64,000 nucleotides of DNA from NCBI RefSeq assembly GCF_963675165.1, contig NC_087388.1, forward strand, positions 1,094,800 to 1,158,799, written 5' to 3'. This DNA is from Halichondria panicea. Taxonomy: Eukaryota > Porifera > Demospongiae > Suberitida > Halichondriidae. The notes under the pieces were generated by a model, which was given only the letters and a program-made list of their open reading frames with translations, had not been told where the DNA came from and did not search any database. Position 1 is the stretch's first letter; every line of letters starts with the position of its first letter. The translations under genes and the position numbers were made by a program. Below are positions 50,301-60,254 of the stretch, in pieces.

Positions 50301-53300
50301 CAATCCCGCAGATAAAGATAATAATGGTGACACACCTCTACATGTTGCAGCCATTGCAGGACGTGTTGAAACAGTGAGACACCTGATTAGCAAGCACAGT
50401 GCTGATATTGATTGCACTAACAACTACAACAATACACCATTGATGGGTGCTGCGCTGAAGGGTCGTGTGCATGTTTTGGATATGCTAATCAAAGAATTCA
50501 ACAGCAGTTGTCATGTCCGAGGTTACAATGGTTATACTCTCCTTCACTATGCATGCGGTGGTGGTCATATAGAACTGATAGACAAATTAGTGCTTGAATA
50601 TGGCCTCGATCTCGCAGATAAAGATAATAATGGTGACACACCTCTACATATTGCAACCATGAGAGGACATGTTGAAACAGTGAGACACCTGATTAGCAAG
50701 CACAGTGCTGATATTGATTGCACTAACAACTACAACAATACACCATTGATGGGTGCTGCGCTGAAGGGTCGTGTGCATGTTTTGGATATGCTAATCAAAG
50801 AATTCAACAGCAGTTGTCATGTCCGAGGTTGCTACGGTTATACTCTCCTTCACTATGCATGCGATGGTGGTCATATAGAACTGATAGACAAATTAGTGCT
50901 TGAATATGGCCTCAATCCCGCAGATAAAGATAATGATGGTAACACACCTCTACATGTTGCAGCCATTGCAGGACGTGTTGAAACAGTGAGACACCTGATT
51001 AGCAAGCACAGTGCTGATGTTGATTGCACTAATAATCAGAACAATACACCATTGATGGGTGCTGCGCGGAAGGGTCGTGTGCATGTTTTGGATATGCTAA
51101 TCAAAGAATTCAACAACAGTTGTCATGTCCGAGGATACAATGGTCGTACTCTCCTTCACCAAGCATGCGATGGTGGTCATATAGAACTGATAGACAAATT
51201 AGTGCTTGAATATGGCCTCAATCCCGCAGATAAAGATAATAATGGTGACACACCTCTACATGTTGCAGCCATTACAGGACGTGTTGAAACAGTGAGACAC
51301 CTGATTAGCAAGCACAGTGCTGATATTGATTGCACTAACAACTACAACAATACACCATTGATGGAGGCTGCGCGGAAGGGTCGTGTGCATGTTTTGGATA
51401 TGCTAATCAAAGAATTCAACAGCAGTTGTCATGTCCGAGGTTACATTGGTTATACTCTCCTTCACTATGCATGCGGTGGTGGTCATATAGAAATGATAGA
51501 CAAATTAGTGCTTGAATATGGCCTCGATCTCGCAGATAAAGATAATAATGGTGACACACCTCTACATATTGCAACCATGAGAGGACATGTTGAAACAGTG
51601 AGACACCTGATTAGCAAGCACAGTGCTGATGTTGATTGCACTAATAATCAGAACAATACACCATTGATGCTAGCTGCACTGGGTGGTCGTGTGCATGTTT
51701 TGGATATGCTAATCAAAGAATTCAACAGCAGTTGTCATGTCCGAGATGACGATGGTTATACTCTCCTTCACTATGCATGCGATGGTGGTCATATAGAACT
51801 GATAGACAAATTAGTGCTTGAATATGGCCTCAATCCCGCAGATAAAGATAATAATGGTAACACACCTCTACATGTTGCAGCCATTGCAGGACGTGTTGAA
51901 ACAGTGAGACACCTGATTAGCAAGCACAGTGCTGATATTGATTGCACTAACAACTACAACAATACACCATTGATACTAGCTGTGTTTCATGGTTGTGTGT
52001 ATGTTTTGGATATGCTAATCAAAGAATTCAATAGCAGTTGTCATGTCCGAGATTACAATGGTTATACTCTCCTTCACTATGCATGCGGTGGTGGTCATAT
52101 AGAACTGATAGACAAATTAGTGCTTGAATATGGCCTCGATCTCGCAGATAAAGATAATAATGGTAACACACCTCTACATGTTGCAGCCATTAAAGGACAT
52201 GTTGAAACAGTAAGACTTTTGATTACTCAACACAAAATTGATATAATCACTAATAATGTTTACTCTACCCCATTGTGTTTAGCAGCTGAAGGTGGTCATG
52301 AGATCGCGATTCATGCCTTTATTAAAGAGTTTAAATGCAACCCACATAACAGAGGCTACAATGGTCAAACTCTGCTTCACTATGCTTGCCAAAATGGTCA
52401 CGTAGAACTATTGAATAAATTGGTAGTCCAGTATAAGGTAGATCCATCAATTAGAGACAACGATGGGAACACACCACTGCATATTTTGTGTCGTACTCCG
52501 CATACTGAAGAAGGGAAGCTGAGAACAATGCTTTGCAAGTACCAGTACTGGACAGTGTTTCAAGTTAATAATAATGGCAACACTCCTCTTCACACAGCAA
52601 CTCTCTACGAACAAGCTCATTGTGCACGCTTACTATTGCAGAAGTACAATGCTCCACTTTTTGTGCGAAACAAAGATGGGAAGACTGCCCTTGGTCTAGC
52701 TAGAACTCAGAGAAGCCATGAAATTGTTAAAATTTTCAAAAATCATAATTCTGAAATGCAGTCTATCTACCGGCAGCTAGATAAACTTGCTAAACAAAAG
52801 TTTGGTGGTGAAAAAAACCTCACCAGAATATTTATTGTAGGTCATCCAGGTGCTGGGAAATCCACGCTTGTTGAAACTATCAAAACAGAAGGTTTTATTA
52901 GCTACTTCAGCACATCAACTGTTTCCCCTCACACTCCAGGCATTATTCCAAGTACTTATGACAGTAGTGCTTATGGAAGAATAATAATTTATGATTTTGC
53001 TGGTGATTCCGAGTACTACTCCTCACATGCTGCAATTATGGAGTCAATCAACACATCAAAAGGAAGTAATATATATTTGATAGTTTGTGATTTGAGTAAA
53101 GGCGAAGAAGCTGCTGTCACTAAATACAGCTACTGGCTTTCATTTCTATCGTACAATATTAAGCAATTCTCAAACACGATTATCCTACCAGTGGGAAGCC
53201 ACGCTGATGTAATCAACAAAACGTCAGTTGAACAAGTGTTACGTGTTCTTGACAGCGTATCCCAAAAGTTCTGTAGCAGCTCCAAGATTGATGATTTTCA

Positions 53301-55484
53301 AATTGAACAAAGTGTTTCTCTTGATTGTCGTAAACGAGGGGCTGTAGTAAATTACATAAAGGAACTCACTAAGAAATTCTCCAATTTAGTATCCCTTTCC
53401 CCAGAGACAAGCACACTCTTGGGATTGTTGAAGAAAGACTTTGAACATGTTCCAGCTTGCAAAGTAAGCCTCCTTATCTCTCACATAGAAGAGACTGGAA
53501 TTCCGCTGCCACTAAATTCTTCATCACTTTACTTTCTCATAAGAGAGTTACATGATTTGGGTCTGCTAATGGTGATAGAGAGAGAAGGGGACTCCATTGA
53601 GAACCATATAATAATTCTCAAGATATCAACATTCACATCAGATGTACACAAAAAACTCTTTTCAGAGTCTGCTAAAGCTGACCTCACCAAGCATATCGAT
53701 CAACTCAAGCTCAGCGTAGGCATTATTCCAGAATCACTACTGGAAAGAGTACTACCAGAGTACATCACAAAAGAAAGTCTACTTAAGTTGCAGTACTGTC
53801 AAGAAATTGAGAATTTGTACGTGGAAGAGGACCACAGTCTTTTTCAACTCACTTCTGGGCCAGTACCAACAGAAAATGCCACTAAAGAGAACTCTCATTT
53901 ATTTTTCCCTGCTTTATGTGATCTCAAGCTCGAGGAAATTCAATGGCCTAAATCCGAAGGTGATAAGATTACTTTGGGATGGTATGCTAAATGTGATTGT
54001 AACAGCTTTGACTTCTTCCCAACACGATTTCTTCATGTGCTTATCGTTCATCTCTCCCACAACTTTGCATTAAAACAAAGCTTGCCTACAAGCCACCAGA
54101 TCTCTATAGTAACTACAGATTATTCTGCTGATAATAGTTCTTTGATTGCAAAGGTGTATGCTGCCAATCCTCGCTGTCATGTCTGGTCGACTGGTCTCCA
54201 TTGGCTTATGAAGAACGGAGTGGAAGTATTTGTCGATATGCCTAAAGATGCAGATAGTAAAGATCTGATTGTACTAGCAAGAAGTGACATTGAAGATAAA
54301 ATCGAATGTTTCAACACTCTGCAACTAGTTATTCAGAAGGTAGTCAAAGCCAAAGTTGAATTCTGTGCTAGTATAATGCCTACTGTTTACCTTCTTGATT
54401 CGAGCAATCTCAAGGATGAACTTTTTACAAATGCTAGAAATGCACCGAAATATGCTCTAATAGATATTGAAGAAGCACTTGTAGAAGGCACTAAGCGAGT
54501 CATGGATAAAGAAGGACGATGCTTCTCCACTCCTATCAAAGAATGGATCAGCCCAACAAGATGGGCCATATCTTACTGGAGTAAGTTTTACACACACATA
54601 CCCCCATATTTAATTTTTTTTATGGTACTTACAGATTTATTTTTTCCAATGGATACCTTCTTGGTTCATTCTGCTTTGCAAGAAGTAAAGGATGCTCAAT
54701 GGAAACTGCTAGGAATGAGTCTTCCCCCAATCCCCTGGAACAAATTAGATGACATTGACAAAAATGAATCATCATTCTCTGGTGACATTGCTAAGAAAGA
54801 AGAAGTAATTCGACTGTGGATGTCTCAAGAACCCACCTGGATAGTGTTGGTAGACGCTCTCAGTCAATCTGCATATGGATGGTCACAGAATTCTAGTCAA
54901 ATCTCACGAGAGCATAGTAAGTGTAGTAACTAGCCCTATTTATAAGCTAGCCGGTCGCATGCTATATATAGGCTGGTTACAAGCAAACTCTGATTGATTG
55001 AAACAGTGGGCGAGGATATCACCCCATGCAGTGGGCGCAGGGCCCCAACATAGGAACAATAGAATAAATATACGCATGCGTAAATGATGATCATATAAAT
55101 AACATAAGAGTAAATACTGTCCATTACAGTAAGTACCTCACAATTATTGCTAAATAATGCCTATATAATAATTATGTACTGTTTATTCAATCGTGTATTA
55201 TAGATGTGCCTCTACAAAGGAACATTCTTGAAAACGATTCATCTCTTCGTCCTGATGAAGAGTTTCTCCAATCATTTGCTGCCATCATTGGCTCTCGTTG
55301 GCAGTGTCTTGCTTTTCCCCTCTCCCTCACTTCTGAAGACATTGTGAGCATCAAGAGAGAGACAAGAGGAGCAGAGCCGACCAGACAAGCACTCGTCATG
55401 CTACAGAAGTGGGCAGCCAGGGAGACGGCAACTTATGGTCAGTTGAGAGAGAGACTCCGTACACTCTCAGTGTTTCATATCTGA
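44323..55484 (+). CDS. Gene B: giant ankyrin-ROCO-Death-Death protein (about 3,606 aa, three exons)
   Basis: Exons 44323-54580, 54635-54916 and 55204-55484 join in phase 1, as in gene A. The first exon, 10,258 nt, is uninterrupted. Residues 1-330 hold divergent ankyrin repeats; about 336-2630 hold the superrepeat array; diverged ankyrins run to about 2800. The ROC-like domain has GHPGAGKST at 2840-2848, DFAGD at 2891-2895 and GSHAD at 2958-2962. A COR-like region follows (LIRELHDLGLLMVIEREG). Death-fold domains occupy 3420-3513 and 3514-3606. An in-frame TAA directly precedes the ATG. The paralogue of gene A is close in the ROCO-Death part but has about twice as many ankyrin units and a distinct N-terminus. 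A role as a ligand-sensing or scaffold switch signalling through Death-domain contacts is inferred from domain content. Confidence 0.9.
45330..52200 (+). repeat. Gene B ankyrin superrepeat array: 23 units of 306 bp
   Basis: Each unit encodes 102 aa, or three 34-aa ankyrin repeats: GYTLLHYAC.GGHIELIDK, GNTPLH.AA..G.VETVRHL and NNTPLM.AA..G.VHVLDML. Spacing is 306 bp almost throughout, with one 3-bp deletion near 46795. Variation is concentrated at a few positions (HIAAVKGH, HVAAIAGR, HIAAFFGH, HIATMRGR; ADID/ADVD; EMID/ELID). Higher-order copies are visible. Units 5-8 repeat as units 9-12 (about 1,224 bp), and units 14-15 repeat as 16-17 (612 bp, no differences seen in the encoded protein). 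Confidence 0.95.
54581..54634 (+). other. Intron 1 of gene B (54 nt, open reading frame through)
   Basis: Donor GTAAGT after TACTGGA, acceptor TACTTACAG before ATTTATTTTTTCC. Position and phase equal intron 1 of gene A. Its length is a multiple of three and it contains no in-frame stop, so retention would add 18 mostly hydrophobic residues between the COR region and the first Death domain. Confidence 0.75.
54917..55203 (+). other. Intron 2 of gene B (287 nt)
   Basis: Donor GTAAGTG, acceptor GTATTATAG. An in-frame TAG soon after the donor (54931-54933) ends the open frame if the intron is retained, which would remove the second Death domain. Confidence 0.8.
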
Positions 55485-57210
55485 GAAAAGTATTATGTAG
55501 ATAATTATAGCTGTTTACGATAATGTATCACCTTGTTTGTGTCAATGATTTTTCAGAACTCAACAATTCACAAATAATTACTTCTGCACTTTTATTTTTA
55601 CACTTTCCAGTATATATAACTTAAAAAAAAGCACATAATTTTGTTAGCCTTTACTAATTTCTTAATATTGTCAATTCTTATAATGCTTCCCGAAGTAATT
55701 TTTGTACTGCAGCTAGAGCTTCAACTAGTGTTGTACAAAACTCCTGTAACAGCTCCAAGATTGATGATTTATAAAGCGTTGCTTTTGATGTCGTAAACGA
55801 GAAGCTGTAAATGACTTATCGTCCTCTGTCGGATTTTCCCCAGAGACAAGCTCTCCTCTGGGATTGTGAAAAATACTTTGACTGCATTAAAGCTTGCAAA
55901 GTATATAAGCCTCCTTATCTCTCACATATGAAATTCCGCTCACACCCTAAGAGAGTTACTCGCATCAGATGTACCTATAATCATATATTGTCAAAGTCTG
56001 CTAAAGCGGATGTCACCAATTACATCGATCAACTCAAGCTCAGCGTAGTCATAAATTATTACAGAATCGTTGCTGCATGGAAAAAAGTACTACCAGAGTA
56101 TACCACAAGCTGCAGTACTGCCACGAAATTGAGAATGTGTACGTGGAAGAGTACCACAGTCTCAACTCACTTCAGAACCAGTACCAACTGCATGAGAGTG
56201 CCACTAAAGATAAATCTCGTCTGCTTTTTTTTTTCTCTCTGGGTGGCAGGTAACAAGATTACCCAGGATTTTATGCTAAATGTGATGTTGGCAGATTTGA
56301 CTATTTAGATCCTAACGAGTTTTTCATCTCATTTCTCTCACAGCTTTTCATGAAAACTAAAGCTTGCTAACAATTGCAAGCGGATGCTCTCTATAATAAC
56401 TTCTCAATTTCTGATTCTTCTACTGCTAATATTTCTTTGATTCCAGAGATCCAATTATGCTGCCAATCCTCACTGTCATGATATGTCTGGTCGACTGGTT
56501 TACATTGGCTTATGAAGAATGGAGTGGAGGTATTTGTCGATATGCCTAAAGACGCTGATAGGAAAGAACTGATAGTGAAAAGTGGCAACAAAATATATGC
56601 GCTCTGCATCTAGTTTCAGAATGTTGTGGAAACAAACTCCTTCTTGATCCGAGCAATCTCAAGGATGAAACTTTTACGAATGCTAGAAATGCACATAAAA
56701 TAATATGCTCTAAGAGTATTGATGCATGAAGCATTAGCAGAAAGAACTAAGCGATTCATAAAGAAGGACATTACTTCTCTATTCTGATAAGGGACAATGC
56801 TTCTCTACATCTGATGAAGATTGGGTCATCCCAAAAGATGGACTACATCTACTGGAGTAAGTTTCAAGCACACGCTCACATGCACATATGCACACACCAC
56901 CTGTAAATGTTTCATATGTAATCAATGTTTTATTTGTTGTTTCCAATAGTCAAGATATACCCACAACTCTTAATGTTGCGCAGGTACTGAAAATGCCCCA
57001 CTTCAATCAAAGATTTGATCAGCTCAGGTGATATTCTACTGGAGTAAACAGCATTCAAACCCAACATTTAATTTATGAGCTTAATTATTTCCTTGTACAG
57101 ATTTGTTGTTTCCGATCGATGAGTCCCTGATTGACTCTGCTTTGAACTGCTTACAGGGATGAATATTTCAATCCATTGGAATAACTTTTTAAACGAAGCA
57201 TCATTCCCTG

Positions 57211-57269
57211 TAGCCTCAATCCCAGGCCGATCCGTCTCTTATTGAACGCTATAGGTCGCCTCCGAGCTA
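57211..57269. mobile_element. TAGCCTCGA-family insertion in P2 with a visible empty site
   Basis: A 59-bp insert, TAGCCTCAATCCCAGGCCG...GAGCTA, is flanked by a perfect 9-bp duplication CATTCCCTG (57202-57210 and 57270-57278). P3 at about 58680 reads GCATCATTCCCTGGTGATATT without the insert. This gives a natural empty-site control for the 9-bp duplication. Confidence 0.9.
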
Positions 57270-57416
57270 CATTCCCTGGTGATATTGCCAGATAGTATAA
57301 TTCGACTGGAAAGTCTCAAGAACCCACCTGGAAAATATTAGTAGAGGTTCTCGCAGTCAACCCACAGGATTGTCCAACAAAACAAGTCAAATCTCACACG
57401 AGCACAGTAAGTACAT

Positions 57417-57590
57417 TACCGTATAGCGGGTATATTTCGCGGGTATATTTCAAGGGTATAAACTTTCGCGGAATGACTGTTAGAAAGGTTTTGGTGGAAT
57501 AGTAGTCTTTTAGTGGGTACATTTAATTAGCGAAAACCACAAACATTTATATACCCTCGAAATATACCCGCTATATATAATAATACGGTA
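57417..57590. mobile_element. MITE in the intron of P2
   Basis: Starts TACCGTATAGCGGGTATATT and ends with AATATACCCGC...AATACGGTA. Homologous to 25311-25463. Confidence 0.75.
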
Positions 57591-58324
57591 TATAAGTTAT
57601 ATAGTTATATTCATTGTAGACGTGCTTCTACACAAGAAAAGCAATCATTTGTCCGATTCCAATCATTTGCTGCCATCATTGGCTCTAGATGGCAGTGTCT
57701 TACTTCTCCCTTCTCCCTCACTTCTGAAGACATTGTGAGCATCAAGAGAGAGACAAGAGGAGCAGAGCCTACCAGACAAGCACTCGTCATGCTGCATGGT
57801 CATGCACTTTTCGTGTTCCATATCTGTACCACATTATGTTAGATTTAGCTGCATGCATTCAATTGCACTTACATACTGTAGATATAGCTGTTCAATTCAA
57901 CACATGTTTGTGTCACTGAACTTTCAGAACTCATGCCTTGCCACTTGAGCAAAAATTACTTTTACACTTCCAATCGTTACTTTTTCTACTGTTATGTTCT
58001 GTGTAAAGCAACATCTTACATCCTTCAAAATTAGCACATTTTTTTTACTACTATACAGTTATTCTAATGTTGTCAACTCTGACCTGAATGAAATGAATTT
58101 TTGCACTTAGTTCTATAGCTTCAATGGCCGGGTGTGCATGCAATGTCATGACTTAATTATGTATACTGTAAAAACTACATTATTACTCAATACACAGTAC
58201 AGTAGTTTCGTATAGTTATACAGTATCCTGTTTGTCGCAACCATTAGCTATTGACAGTGTGTACTTGTACGAAACTGTATATACCAGTGCAGTACCTATA
58301 AAATAAGCAGTCCTATCGGGAATG

Positions 58325-59230
58325 GAAACCAGACATCATGCATACTGGAGTAAGTTTCAAACACGCGCTCACATGCACACATGCACGCACCACCTGTAAA
58401 TGTAAGCAATGTTTTATTTGTTGATATACCCTTAAAGATACAACTCCTAATGATGCGCAGGCACTGAAAATGCCCCTCTTCAATCAAAGATTTGATCAGC
58501 TCAGGTGATATTCTACTAGAGTAAGCAGTATTCAGCACAACGTTTAATTTATCTATGAGCTTAATTATTTCGTTGTACAGATTTGTTGTTTCCGATGGAT
58601 GAGTCCATGATTGACTCTGCTTTGAACTGCTTACAGGGATGAATATTTCAATACATTGGAATAACTATTTAAAACGAAGCATCATTCCCTGGTGATATTG
58701 CCAGGACTGTGGATGTCTCAAGAACCCACCTGGAAAATATTGGTAGACCCTCTCGCAGACAACCTACAGGATTGTCCAACAAAACAAGTCAAATCTCACA
58801 AGAGCACAGTAAGTATACTACCGTATCAGTAGCAGGTATATTTTGAGGGTAGCAAAATGACGGTAGAAAGGTTTTCGCATAATAGTGGGTATAACGGTAT
58901 AATTAGCGAAAACTACAAACATTTATACCCTCAACATATACATGTACCTGCTATATAATAATTATAATTATAGCTATTCTATTGTAGACGTGCTTCTACA
59001 CAAGAAAAGCATCGAAAGCAATCATCTGTCCGTCCCTGGCAATAAAATTCTTCAATCGTTTGCTGCCATCATTGCCTCTCGATGGCAGTGTCTTGCTTCT
59101 CCCCTCTCCCTCACTTCTGAAGACATTGTGAGCATCAAGAGAGAGACAAGAGGATCAGAGCCAACCAGACAAGCACTCGTCATGCTACATGGTCATACAC
59201 TTTCCGTGTTTCATATTTGTACCACATTAT
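58325..59230 (+). pseudogene. P3: shortest decayed Death-domain remnant
   Basis: Only the last bases of exon 1 remain (CATACTGGAGTAAGT, about 58340), then a Death exon 1 remnant (58581-58808) and a Death exon 2 remnant (58988 to about 59218). The intron MITE (about 58819-58960) and the Death exon 2 deletion match P1 and P2. Death exon 2 here is still open and keeps SRWQCLASPLSLTSEDIVSI. It is probably a relic, but a small Death-only transcript cannot be excluded. Confidence 0.75.
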
Positions 59231-60254
59231 GTGTAGATATTTAGCTGCATGCATTCAATTGCACTTACATACTGTAGTATAGCTGTTCAATCCAACACAT
59301 GTTTGTGTCACTGAACTTTTAGAATTCATGCCTTGCCACGTAAGCAAAGATTACTTACTGCTGCACTTTCAATTGTCTAATTATATGCAACACCTTACGT
59401 CCTTCAAAATTAGCACATTTTTGTTACACTGTTACAGTTATTCTATTTTGACATGAATGAAATGAATTTTTGCACTCAGTTCTATAGCTTCAATGGCCGG
59501 GTGTGCATACACAAAACTATATTATTACTCAATACACAGTACAGTAGTTACATATATATCCTGTTTGTCGCAACCATTAGCAGTGCATGTGTACTGTACG
59601 AAACTGTACCAGTACAGTACATAAAGTAAGCAGTCCTATCAAACTAAACTTAACCAGAAACCCTCTCATCCATGCATATATAAAATTCCTGATCATACAG
59701 TTGCTGTTCAACAGAATTGACAATTGAATTTGTATTTAACACTCAGATATAATTACGCATGTATACTATATATACATACGTCACTTTGGTCTAGATCTAG
59801 TACCATCTTGCATTATATAATTATACAGACATTTGTTCTCACGATCACTGCCTCTGTTTAATATTCCCATGAGCCAGAGACTGATCATAATTATAGGACT
59901 TTTAGCTTATAACTATTTAATTAACCAATTCGGTTTTCCTGATCACACATGACATAGCCCGCTATAGGTGTGTATATAGGACATAAGAATCTAGAATACC
60001 ATTTTATGGGTTAATTATTCAGCACCACTTCCTTTTCCAGTTCCACGCATGCAGTAAATGTTGTATTTAAATATTATGCAAGTAACGGCACATAATGCTA
60101 TAATGTTTTTAACAATCACAAAAACAGTGACTATATATAGTCATATAAAATGCGCACCATAAAAACTCAACACAAGTTAGTAAAACTATTAGCAAAAGCA
60201 AGAGTTCATTATAATTACACAAAAGTTAAGTATACAGGCCTAAAACTACAGTCT
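59231..60254. repeat. 3' flank of P3, duplicated after P1
   Basis: Shares ordered blocks with 25760-26540, including TTCAATTGCACTTACATACTG, CACTGCCTCTGTTT, CCAATTCGGTTTTCCTGA and an AAAAGCAAGAGTTCATTA segment. It ends at the 3' end of the ZNFX1-like region. No gene in between. Confidence 0.7.

Larger units (their letters stand above)
55690..57830 (+). pseudogene. P2: decayed ANK-ROCO-Death paralogue
   Basis: It matches the gene B ROC-end and COR region (from about 53260) with many stops and frame changes. Death exon 1 remnant is 57101-57406 after CAG. Death exon 2 remnant starts at 57620 and runs to about 57829. The ankyrin array and P-loop are absent. Death exon 1 is interrupted by a 59-bp TAGCCTCGA insertion (57211-57269). 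Like P1 and P3 it has a second, broken start of Death exon 1 upstream (about 56935), the intron MITE (57417-57590) and the shortened Death exon 2. Confidence 0.85.
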
